DNA from: Roseomonas genomospecies 6 | Lineage (GTDB): Bacteria; Pseudomonadota; Alphaproteobacteria; Azospirillales; Azospirillaceae | Assembly (NCBI RefSeq): GCF_008365375.1 | Contig: NZ_QOKW01000028.1 | Location: 26,174 to 90,173, forward strand | Length of the DNA stretch: 64,000 nt | Direction of reading: 5' to 3' | Shown here: positions 26,701 through 36,300 of the stretch, piece by piece | Layout of the letters: every line of letters begins with the position of its first letter | Position numbering within the stretch: the stretch's first letter is position 1 | Program-made: the position numbers and the translations under genes | Notes under the pieces: model-generated | The model's database searches: none | Told to the model about the DNA's origin: nothing | The model's input: the letters and a program-made list of their open reading frames with translations, nothing else

Positions 26701-27558
26701 TTCGGACGCATAGGAGAACTGTTCGCGCGCTTCATCCGGCGGGCACGCAAGATAATGCGCTGGGTCGATCGACCGGTCTGTCTCGGCGCGCGCCAGGATC
26801 TCGTGGTACGGCAAGACGATGCCGCCGGTGAACTGGCCGGCGATCGTGGGATGGGGGCGCAGTGAGTGCTGGAACGGGCGCTCCCATACCATGGAGCGAA
26901 TGCGGCCGCGCGCAGCGCCCCCCTCGTAGTCGTATTGCTTGACGTCGCCCATCTTGCCCAGTGTCGCCACGGCCACGACGACGCGGCGGTCGTCGTCGGC
27001 AAGCGGGGTGCGCTTGGCGTAGAAGAAGACCAGCGACTCCTTCTCCTTGCACAACCGGCGAAAGCCCTCGAGCAGGACTTTTTGGTTCTCCCAATCCTGC
27101 ACCCAGTCCGTTTTGGCAAGGAACTCCGGCGCCTCCGGTTCCTGGTCGGGGCTCGCCTCAAGGCCATACTCTTCGGAAATGGTCCAGGCATTCTCCCGGA
27201 GCATCCAGCGGAACGGAACGAGCGTCGCGCCCCACGCTGGCACGCGCACCGGGGTGGGCAGGATGTGCTTGTGTTCGGGGCTCCACTCCGAATACTGCAG
27301 CCGCACGGTCACGTCGTGCTGGGCAGGAACCAGGAAGCCCGAGCGTTCACGCACGCAAGGCGGCACGCGGCCAGGCTCGATATCCTCGAAGCTCTGCCCA
27401 GCCAGGCGCTGTTCGGTCAGGTCGTCGCGCTTCAGCCCGATCGCCTTCAGTACGAGGCAGGCATCGTTGCCGGCGGGGTTGGCGCAGACCGTACCATTCC
27501 AGCGTTGGTCGTGCCAGGGAACGCGGACCGACAGGTGGCGCAGGCTCGGGCCAGACAT
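23728..27558 (-). CDS. RecD-like SF1 helicase fused to PD-(D/E)XK-like nuclease
   Basis: About 1276 residues. The N-terminal 600 residues are unrecognised. Then comes an SF1 RecD/UvrD-type helicase: Walker A 'GPAGTGKTTVLKQ' (about residue 631), 'TCVIDEASMLTEDQL', 'VGDHRQLPPIGAGRPF', and C-terminal motifs 'YAVTVHKAQGSEFGTVFLV' and 'LYTALTRQKGRV'. The last 140 residues hold 'SKSEIVIADALY', 'PDFTIED' and 'WYWEHCGM', the pattern of a PD-(D/E)XK nuclease. The inferred role is processing of foreign DNA. ATG 27558 has a GGGAGGAG site; the earlier ATG at 27591 has none. It is the third gene of the module with the SNF2-type helicase and the giant GHKL protein. Confidence 0.85.
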   Translation of the reverse strand: MSGPSLRHLSVRVPWHDQRWNGTVCANPAGNDACLVLKAIGLKRDDLTEQRLAGQSFEDIEPGRVPPCVRERSGFLVPAQHDVTVRLQYSEWSPEHKHILPTPVRVPAWGATLVPFRWMLRENAWTISEEYGLEASPDQEPEAPEFLAKTDWVQDWENQKVLLEGFRRLCKEKESLVFFYAKRTPLADDDRRVVVAVATLGKMGDVKQYDYEGGAARGRIRSMVWERPFQHSLRPHPTIAGQFTGGIVLPYHEILARAETDRSIDPAHYLACPPDEAREQFSYASEHVTHGTAISTLLACKVALERAAERLEGGPWTEGIAWIDEQVNRLWKLQGPCPGLGSALSALQEGFNGTLFALSLSSALGPNEDPWPLVDRVLRGDAPAPAGAPRVTGMLRRRWAHLADKQPRRAALLRLLSRFELTKQQAMGAFGDEAKIDALLENPYLLYEGTRTTADPVGLWTIDRGLYPGDEVLRRHPLPAECGIDPEEPDQPSRLRAACVAILEDAAGNGDTLLPAGRISAAAAELPATRPVPLDATLLEICEGDFKPEIVHVPVLGRGPWLQLARYADYRHLIRQAVEARLEAAPPAVSVDWRQRLDIAFGPMREGDTEEERARAEKATVLATLAASRFAVLTGPAGTGKTTVLKQLLDESSLVGPGVVLLAPTGKARVRLGLQTGQPDRALTVAQFLNTHKRYDSQTCRYFPDPRMPRADGATTCVIDEASMLTEDQLAAVVDTLPATCRLILVGDHRQLPPIGAGRPFVDIIAHLNGAHGAAGVAELTVRRRQAAERGPAPRDLACADVQLAELFSGRDLPPGEDEILNAVLAGRSDERLRFVEWSSPDDLRTRLGSVLEEELNLDLGDLEGSFALTLGGRRSDDGCVYFDADGPAEACEAWQILTPHRAQPVGAIDLNRHIKAAFRPGALRFAQESNAGPGYVHRYRTIAPQGPEQICYGDKVICLRNHERNGWLVKEKAKRPKGYLANGEIGVVVGEDFKGSKKPRRLKVHFASQAELTYSFKKGDFSEEATPILELAYAVTVHKAQGSEFGTVFLVLPARSRLLSRELLYTALTRQKGRVIVLHQGSLTALRSYRSPFYSETARRLTNLFAAPSMVEVAPPASAAFGAEGDRFLEEKLVHRTARGDLVRSKSEIVIADALYEAEQKNGIRYRVEEQLVGKDGSVRWPDFTIEDARRGTWYWEHCGMLDQPDYRARWERKLAWYGENGIAPWSPDQPDGRLIVTHDSPREGLDSAAIRRLIDGLFAPVSPPTDKTIDPLVR

Positions 27559-27603
27559 GTCTCCTCCCGTATTGTCGTTCTTGCGGCTCATTCGATGGGC
27601 GGT

Positions 27604-30312
27604 TCAGCTCTCGGCGGGCCACAGCAGGACCAGCGGCTCGATCTCCGGGCTGCGGTAGGGCGTCCTGAGATCGGGCAGCCGAGCGGCGACGTGCTCGTCG
27701 GCCGAACGCAGGACGGACAGCGCTTGGGCCGACGGGCCGTCGGCACTGGTTCCGCGCATTGCCCGGCTTGACGGCAAGGCGTTCAGGCGCAGCAGCAGCT
27801 CCCAGTCACGCAGCAGCGTCAAGCCATCGCCGGCGGCCTCGACCGCGCAGACCGTCTGCTTTCCGGCGTTGGCACCGCCGGTGACGCGGTCGCGCACGCG
27901 GAAGACGGCAAGCGGCGCCGCCAGGCCGGGCACGGCGGCCACGGTGGCGTCGAGGTCGATGGCGTCGCGGAGCGCGCGGTCGAACAGCCGGTGGCCGGCG
28001 CCGAGAACGCGTGCGGCGGCATCGCGCCCGCGCACCGAACGGTCGAAGACGAGGCGCTCGTAGGCGGGCAGGAGCGCGAAGTCGTCCAGCCAAGCCTCCG
28101 GCGTCTTGAACGAGAGTTCGCCGCCGTCTCCGGTGACCCGCCGCCCCTGCAGCGCCAGCATGTTGCGAAAGAAGGGCTCGAGGTCGGGCAGGTCGGCCCG
28201 CGGAATGTCGGCTTTCACCTCCCGGTAGTCGAATCGCGCCACGTTGCCGACGAGCGACTTAACGGCATCGATGACGTCCTGCCCGCCAAGCCGGGAGGTC
28301 CGCGCGTCGAACCAGGAATTGAGCTTTTCCTTCGACACCTCGGCCGCGTCGGCGAACACGCCGGTGAACACCTTCGGCGAGGTCATGCCGAGAACCAGCT
28401 GCAGGAGGTCCTCGGGCTCGTCCATGGCGGCGCTGAGCGCTTGCGTGATCCGCTCCAATTTGGCGTTCAGCTTCTCCCAAATGAGGCTCTCCACCGTGTC
28501 CGGGTTGCGGAGACTGACGACCTCGACGGGGTGCTGCTGGCCATAGCGGCTAAGGCGGCCGACCCGCTGGTGCAGCCGCATGGGGTTCCAGGGCAGATCG
28601 GCGTGGATGAGCGCGTGGCAGCGTTCCTGGAGGTCGATGCCTTCGCCAGCGGCCTCGGTCGAGACGAGGAAGCGGACCTCGCCCTTGTTGAAACGCTCCG
28701 CCGCGCTCTCACGTGATTCGACCAGCGGCTTCAGGCGTCCCTGGCTGTCTTCAATCCCCTCGGCCCGGCCGTCGCCGTTGATGAACGTGACGCAGCCATG
28801 CCCGAAATGGCGCTGCAGCGTGTTCATCAGCAGCGACTGCGTCGCCTTGTACTCGGTGAAGAGCAGGACCTGTTGGCCGGGGAACCGCTCGTCGATGATC
28901 TCCACGAGGCGCTCGACCTTGGTCTCATGCTCCACGTCCTCGGCAGCCTCGACCAGCTCCTCCAAGAGCGGTTCCTCGTCCTCCATCAGCCGCACGGCAT
29001 CGGCAATGTCGGCGATCCGCTCCTCGAGCGCCGCCAACTCGTCACCGAGGCTGGGATCGGCATTCTCCCCCAGAGCCTCGTATTCCTGGATCTCTTTGAG
29101 TTCCGTGTGCCGCCGCCGCAGCCGGCCCAGGTCGCGCCGGCTGTCGCGGATGCGACCGAGCCTGCCGAGCAACGCCTTGCGCACCGCCGCCACCGAGCTC
29201 GACGCCAGCTTCTGCATCGTGATGAGCACGAGGATGACGGTCTTCTGCTCGGTCGCCGACAAGGAGGACGCGTAGGCCTTGCCGGTCTGGATGAACTCGG
29301 TGAGGGTGGCGTAGAAATGCGCCTCGGCGGGCGAGTAGCGGTAGGTCTCGGTGGAAACGTGGACGGGCGTGAAGATCTTCTGCCCGGCCATGTCCGTCGC
29401 AGACTGCTTGTTGTTGCGGATGACGGCATGCCGCAGCTGCGCCAGCTGCGCGTCCAGCGGGGCCTTGGGATCGAACAGATCGGGCCGCAGCAGCGACAGC
29501 AGCGACAGGAAGCCGTAGGTCTTGCCGCGATGCGGCGTCCCGGTGAAGAAGAGCATCGAGTTGGTCAGGCGGCGCTCGTTGAGTTCGCGCAGCAGCTCGT
29601 AGGCCAGCGTCGGACCACCCTGGTCGTCGTCGTTGAGGTGGTGCGCCTCGTCCACGACGACCATGTCCCACGGTTCCGCTTCCAACATCCGCCGCCAGCG
29701 GTTCCGGCGGTCGAGGCGCAGCGTGTGCATCGAGGCCGCGACGAACGGGTGGGTGCCCCAGAAATCGGTCCGATCGCCGTCGGCCTCGGGCGTGTAGATG
29801 GACAGGCGGATGTCGAACATGTCGCGCATGCGCTGCTGCCACTGGCCGACCAGCCCGGCCGGCGCCAGCACCAGCAGGCGCCGAATCAGGCCGGACGAGA
29901 TCAGCGGCAGCAGCACCAGGCCGGCTTCGATGGTCTTGCCGAGACCGACGTCGTCGGCCACGAGCCAGCGCGCCGGCCACTGCTCGCGCACCCGCTTGCA
30001 AACCCACAGCTGGTGCGGCAGCAGCGCAATGCGCGAGCGCGAGAAAATCCCCCACGCGTCGTTGGCGGACCGGACGGCCAGCGCCTGCGTCCGCGCGACC
30101 GCGGACAGCGGCGAATGCCAGGCCGCGCCAACGATCACGTCCTCCAGACCGCGGACGGGAACCAGGTCCTCGAGCAGGCATTCCTCATAGCCGTGGCCGA
30201 AGCGCACCAGGACGGTGTCGCCGCGGTTCATCTCCACCCGTCCGCGGCCGTACTGGGTGCTGACCACCTGGGAGCCGGAGGCGAATGGTGCCTGAGACGC
30301 TGTACCATCCAT
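27604..30312 (-). CDS. SNF2/HepA-type SF2 helicase
   Basis: About 902 residues. The SF2 core has 'ADDVGLGKTIEAGL' (motif I, about 119-132), 'VVDEAHHL' (motif II, about 220), 'FTGTPHRGKT' (motif III), 'LLFTEYKATQSLLM' (about 480) and 'HQRVGRLSRYGQ' (motif VI, about 580). A helical insert separates the two RecA-like lobes. The first 60 residues resemble the small beta domain seen at the N-terminus of RapA/HepA-like proteins. It is expected to be a double-stranded DNA translocase. GAGGTGATC just upstream supports ATG 30312 rather than GTG 30321. It lies 43 bases after the giant GHKL gene and 45 bases before the RecD-like gene. Confidence 0.88.
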   Translation of the reverse strand: MDGTASQAPFASGSQVVSTQYGRGRVEMNRGDTVLVRFGHGYEECLLEDLVPVRGLEDVIVGAAWHSPLSAVARTQALAVRSANDAWGIFSRSRIALLPHQLWVCKRVREQWPARWLVADDVGLGKTIEAGLVLLPLISSGLIRRLLVLAPAGLVGQWQQRMRDMFDIRLSIYTPEADGDRTDFWGTHPFVAASMHTLRLDRRNRWRRMLEAEPWDMVVVDEAHHLNDDDQGGPTLAYELLRELNERRLTNSMLFFTGTPHRGKTYGFLSLLSLLRPDLFDPKAPLDAQLAQLRHAVIRNNKQSATDMAGQKIFTPVHVSTETYRYSPAEAHFYATLTEFIQTGKAYASSLSATEQKTVILVLITMQKLASSSVAAVRKALLGRLGRIRDSRRDLGRLRRRHTELKEIQEYEALGENADPSLGDELAALEERIADIADAVRLMEDEEPLLEELVEAAEDVEHETKVERLVEIIDERFPGQQVLLFTEYKATQSLLMNTLQRHFGHGCVTFINGDGRAEGIEDSQGRLKPLVESRESAAERFNKGEVRFLVSTEAAGEGIDLQERCHALIHADLPWNPMRLHQRVGRLSRYGQQHPVEVVSLRNPDTVESLIWEKLNAKLERITQALSAAMDEPEDLLQLVLGMTSPKVFTGVFADAAEVSKEKLNSWFDARTSRLGGQDVIDAVKSLVGNVARFDYREVKADIPRADLPDLEPFFRNMLALQGRRVTGDGGELSFKTPEAWLDDFALLPAYERLVFDRSVRGRDAAARVLGAGHRLFDRALRDAIDLDATVAAVPGLAAPLAVFRVRDRVTGGANAGKQTVCAVEAAGDGLTLLRDWELLLRLNALPSSRAMRGTSADGPSAQALSVLRSADEHVAARLPDLRTPYRSPEIEPLVLLWPAES

Positions 30313-30355
30313 CGGGATCACCTCGCCGGTCGATCGTTCACGCGGTTATGAATCA

Positions 30356-33300
30356 TCAAATGGCTTCCTCTTCCAGGGCCGCGTCCGCATCGTCGTCCCC
30401 AGGAATCTCGACGCTGAGTGGCTCGTCGTCCTCCTCGTCGGCGACGACGGTGCCGAGGACCTCGGCCTGGGTCTCAACGTTCCGGTAATCGGCCAGCACG
30501 ACCAGCGGCAGGTCGAAGTCGCCGGCGAACGTCGCACGGTCCGGACCGAGATGCGACACGAGGAACTCGTGAATCGCCCTGGACTGCGCGAAGGGGCCGC
30601 CTTCTCCGTCGGACAGGCTGAGCCCGAACCGCTCGAGCAGACGCCGCACGGACGCCGTCGACGCGAAGCAGTAGGGATGGATGAGCGGCCCCGTGACAAG
30701 GCCGAGGCGGTTCAATTCCCGCACCACGAAGCACGCGCCGAGCCCCAGGGAGCGGCTGATCGGCGGCGCGTCGAAGCCACCCGCTCCGGTCAGCGCGGGA
30801 TCGGCACGCGGCGCCAGCACGACCGACAGGTCGAACGCCTCGCGCCGGGCTCCCAGGCGAAGGAAGATCTGCGCGTACACCGGCAACCAACGCGCGAATC
30901 GGTGGATCGTTGCAAACTCGCGCATCCAGAAGGCAAAGGTCTCGTCCTGCACCTGGAGGTCCGCGAAGTTCTCGAGGACGTCGAGCCAACGGTCGGCGCC
31001 ATCGCGGGGATCCACCGCGGCAAACACGTCCCACCATCCACGTTCCTCGCAGATCTCTATGAAGCGCCGGTGCTGGCCGCGCTGCGTGCGCCCCATCCGC
31101 ATGAGCGAGCCAAGCGCCAGCAGGACGAGCCAGTCGCGCCGCCCATCCGCCGTCTCCGGGGCAGCGAGCGACTGAGGCGGCGCACCATCGGGGTAGGCTT
31201 CCGACTCGTACCAAGCCGTCCACCGTTGCCGTTCCGTCTGCCACCAGTCCCAGATGAATTCGAGATGCGTGGCCGGATCCAGCGTCTCCACAGGCCTCAG
31301 AGCGTGGAGCGACAGCACCTCCGATCGCGCCGGTGGGAACAACCTGGTCGCCAGCGTCCAACGGCGAGGCTCATCCCACAGGACAAGCAGCGGCGATTCC
31401 ATCACCGCGTCGCGGGACGCCAACCAGAACCCGCTGCTCGGCCGGCGTAGCCGCTCGGCGACAGCATGGCCGAGATCGCCGTCGAGAATGTAGGCGAGCA
31501 CGGCGAGTCGCTGGCCGTCGGTGCCCGCGGCGGCGGCCCAGGTGGCCAGCTCGTCCGCCAGGGCCTGAAGATCGCCGCGGCACAGGGCGAAAAACGCCCG
31601 CCCGGCGGCATCGTAGTCGGCCGCGAGCACGCGGCCTTCCGGCGCGAACTGGGCGCGCCGGCGCTCGTCTCCGCTTTCCGGCTCGCTGCCGTCACCGGCG
31701 AGCAGCCGGCCGGCCGCAACCGCCTCGCCCGTGCGAGCCCGAAACGCAAGCCGCCCCAGCACCTCGCGGAGGGCCGCACGTTCCGCCGGTTCGGCGCGCT
31801 CCTCGATCCACTCGCGCGTCAGCAGCGCGCCGAGCGTGCCGGCGAGAGCCGGCGGCACAACCCCGTCTTCCGTTGCCGCGCGCAGCACGTCGGCAAGCCG
31901 GACCGGTCCGGGCTCGTCGAAGCCGATCTGCCCGAGGCGGATGGCGACATCGCGGGAAACGACCGCTCCTTGATCCAGCCACGCCGCGAGCCACGGCCAC
32001 CGGGCAGCCGCTTCCTGGACCTCCGGGTCGGCCAGCAGACCCGATGCCTGCCCGCGAACGGCGTGTGCGGGCACCAGGCGGCGGAACGGCCCCGCCAGTC
32101 CGGAGGGAACGGCGGAACGCTCCGAGGCGAGGCGCGACAAGCCGCGCCCGTCGCCATGCAGGGAGCGGAGCAGCTTGCCGCCCTCGCTGGCAAAGCCCTT
32201 GCTCAGGACCTCCCACAGGCTGACCCAGAGCTCGTCGCGCGACGCTGGATCGGCCGACAGGCCAAGGGCATCGGCAAGGGTCGGCCAGTCGTCCAGGCTG
32301 GCTTGGTGCAGCGCGAGGAGCTGCGCCCCCAGCGCCTCCCCCATGCGCTCGATCAGTGCCTGGTTGCCGTCGCTGTCGGGCGGCAACTGCGTGCGCCCAA
32401 CGTCGACTTCGAAGGGTCCGTTGACGCAGTAGCCGGCCCGCCATTCCTCGCGCGTCGGTGCCGTCCTCCAGATCGTGGGAACGCTGTCGGGCAGGCTTTC
32501 GAAGCCGCGTGCGCCGATCGCCAACAGCAGCGCGGTCTCGCCCTGCGATAGCCTGAGTGCCCGCACCGTGCGCAGAGCGCCGCGCGTCTCCGGAACGCGC
32601 ACGCTGCCGACGCAGGCCCCCTCGATGCCAGAAACCGGGGCCGGCATCCAGTGAACGGCGGAGGCCGATCCTCCCGTGATCTCGATGCTGCGGATTGCCC
32701 GAGCAAACGCCGGCAGGAGGCCATGGAGGCGTTCGAACTCGCGCACGACCTCGCCCGGCGCCACGCCGCTGTCGAGGGGAAGATCGAACACCGTGGGGGG
32801 CGCCGCTCGGTCGCCCCAATGGTGGCCCACGTCCCCGCCGTCGTGCCGCCGCGGGATCATGCCGCCGACGACCTCCGCCTTGAGAAACCGGCTGACGAAC
32901 GCCGGCCGACTCGTGACAAGGTGGACGCTCTTGAATCCCAGACCGAACTCGCCCGTGGACTCGCTGCCTCCCTCCTTGTCGGAATGGCCGATGCTCAGCA
33001 TCTTGCGCAAGTCGAGGTGAAAGCCCCGTGCCTTGCCGTCGAAGCCGCGCGCGACGAAGTAGTTGATTGGCCTTCCCCAATGGATCAGCCGGAGGCTCCG
33101 CTCGCCAATTTCCAGGCAGAACCGGCGCGCTTGGCTCGGCAGCGGGTCCTCGCCCGCCTCCAGCCCCATGGCCGACCTCATGGCAGCAAGCTCGACCGCG
33201 GCATCGTCGGCGTTCTGGAAGAACTCGAAGGGCACCCGGTCGCAGTGGTACTGGTACTTTGCAAGGCGCCGCCGCACACTCTCCAGAACGGCGGCACAGG

Positions 33301-36300
33301 CCGCGTTGTCGTTCTCGATGTGGGCGGCGAGGCTCTCCCGCGCGGACTGCAGCTCCTGGAAGCATGCCTGCCGATCCTGCGGCGGCGCTTCGTTCTTGCG
33401 CGCTTCGGCCGCTTCGATGGCTCGGACGTGGTCGCGGATGCTGAAGTGCTTGGCGGCGCCGAGCTGACGCAGGTGGACCTCGATGTGGTCGACGATCGAC
33501 GCCAGGGCCGCCGAAATGTCCGCTTGCCCGTCGTCCTCCGCCGCGCCGAACAGGGCGTCGACGATGCTTGCCCGTTCTCCGGCGTGGAAAACGTACACCT
33601 CGTCGAGCAGGTACTCCGCAGACTGGCGCAGAAGCTCGCCGATCCGCGCCGGCGCCAGCCCCGAAAGCGGAATCCGCTTCAGCGTCAGCACCGTGGCCTG
33701 GCCGCCGCCCGGCAAGCGGGCGTTTCGCGGCCTGCCCACGAAGATGGTCGAGTCGTCCTGGAGCGCGGACAGGGGCACACTGATGTCTTCGCCGGTCAGC
33801 GATACGACGGTGGCGTGCGAGCCCCGTTGCACCCGCACGACCGGACGCACCGCCCCGAAGGTCTTTCTGAAGGTCTCCCAACCGTAGAGGTTCAGCCCCT
33901 TTATGGTGTCAACGATCCACTCCTGGGTGCGCGGGGTCAAGTAGGACTCGGCCAGGGCGCGCACGCGCGGGCCGCGGCCGAACAGCCCGATCAGCACCCC
34001 GAGCGCCTGCGGGGAGACGTGGTTCGCCCAGTCGGCGAAATAGTTCTCGAGCAGCTCGGCCGCACGCTCCTCCTCGCCGGCATCGAAGTGCAGCGACTCG
34101 TGCGGATGCCCGAGGCCCCCGGCGGCATGCCCGGGCCGAGGCTGTGGCTGCCGCAGCGGCGTGCGGTAGCGTGTGTGGACAACGTGAGCGGGGTCGATGT
34201 TTTCCACCTCGGCGGTCAGCTCGCCGGCGCCGCGCCATTCACCAAGCGCGTTGCGCAGTGGGATGGCGGCAAGGGTGTCGCCCCATCCCGGCAGGCCACT
34301 GAGCCCGTCGAAGTAATAGTCGAACAGCCGCAGCGCCGGGCTGGCTTCGTCGCGACCCGCTGCCTCGTGGGCGTGCGCCAGCCGACCGAGCAGCGGGACG
34401 ATCTCGGCGGCGGCCAACGAACCGCTGAGAGCGGGAACCATGTGGCGCTCGGCCTCCGCCGTGCCAAACGCCTCCGCCACGGCTCGCAGCAGCCGCCAGC
34501 CGGGCACATCGTCCAGAGCGTCGACCTGAACGGCGCTCTCCATGGGAAATCCGGGACCGGACGCAAAGGCGATGCGCAGCCCCGGCGCACCGGTAAGGAG
34601 CTGCGAAAGCGCCACCAGGGCTTCCCCGCCGCCGCTGAACAGCCTGTCGGCGTGTCTCTGCAGCGCCGGGTGCCCGGCGGTCTCCCGCGGCAAGGCGGCC
34701 GGAGTCCGGAACGCTTGGCCGTGCCGGGCGAGCGCTGCCATCGCGGCTTCCGCCACCGCCTTCGGCAAATCAAGGATCTCCTGGGGGGCTGCGGCGCTGG
34801 TGTCCTGCAGCGGCAGCCACGCAACCGCGCGCAATTGGCACACCAACGCCTCGGGAAGGTGATCGAGGTCCAGCTGGCAGAGTGCTTGCAGCACTTCGCG
34901 GTACAACGCGGCCGGGGGATGCGCCGCCAGACAGAGGCGGACCTGATGGAGCGGGCTCCATCGCGCGACGAGGCGCTCGCGCATGGCGGAAGCCCGGATG
35001 CCGTCCGCGTCCCGCAGCAGCTTCACGCGCGCGGCCATGGACCTGGAAACCGGCCATGTCCCCTTCTCGAAGCAGAGCGCGTCGATGGCCGTCAGTGTTC
35101 CGTCTACGGTTTCATGGAACGGCAGTCGTTTCCAGAGCACCTCACTTTCCACCCTGTCGAGGACGGTTTTGCGCTGCTTGGCGGAGAGCTGGAGTCGTGC
35201 GAGCTCGCCGTCGGTGCAGCGGTCGAGCATCGCTTCGACGTCCTGGCCGGCAAGCGTGCGAATACCAAGCGCCTGCAGCTGGCGCCCGCTGAGCTGTTCG
35301 ACGAGATCCTCTGCGATGAGGCGCCACGCCTCACCGTTCATCGCTAGCAGCTGTTCCGCAAGCCCGCCCCACGCGCCGTCGACCGCCCCCCAGAGGAGTG
35401 ACGTGTCCGAGGCGCGCCCGGGATCACCATGGAGGAGCAGGCGCAATGTGCGTGCGTGCCCGACCGGGTCGCAGTCGCTCAGCAGGTCTTCGAACAGGGC
35501 GCGGCGCACCGCGGCCTCGCCGAGCCGGGTCGCGCGGCCAACCGCGTCGAGCATCGACGGGCCGGAGACCGCCGGCACGTCGCGCGGCTTCAGCAGATCC
35601 GCCGCCTCGGGGCGAACGATGACCACGTCGGCTCCGGGCAGGGCAGATTGCAGCCGCTTGGCCCGCGCCAAATCCAGGTTGCCGGTGTTGCGGTCGCGGA
35701 AAAGCGTGCCGTGATCGGCGCGCTCCATAAGCTCGCCGATGGACAAGGCTTCGCGCCGGCCGCTGGCCGCACGCCACGCCCGGATCACCTTCAGGTCGCG
35801 GATGTCCGGTGCAATCAGCGAAGCCCCGGCGGCGGTTGCCGCCGCCAGGATCTGCTCGGCGGCGCGTGCCGCCTCCTCGGCAACGCCGGCGTCCTCCCGG
35901 ACCAGCGCGTCGAGGCGGCGCAGGAGCGGGATCGCGTCGCCGGGTCGGAATGCCGGGCCGGCCGCTTCGATCCCGTCGCGGCGCAGCTCGTCGGGCAGAA
36001 CGAGGGCGTGGGCCTCCGTGCCCGCAAGGGCTCGGTAGACCTCCGCTTGGGTCACCTGCTTGAGAAAGAGCACGCTTCCCGGTGCCAGCAGGGCGATGAT
36101 GGACGCACTGCCCGCCTTGGCACGCGTCAAGGGACCCGGCCCCGTCTCCACCAGGACGAGGCGCAGAAGGTGGACGAGCGCGGCCCGGACCACCGCGGCT
36201 TTCGCCGCGGCCGGGTTCTGTTCGAGGAAGGCGGCGAGGTACTCGACGCTGCTGCGAGAGCGGAACGCGGCGACGGCGCGCTCGTCGAGCAGGCGTGCGA

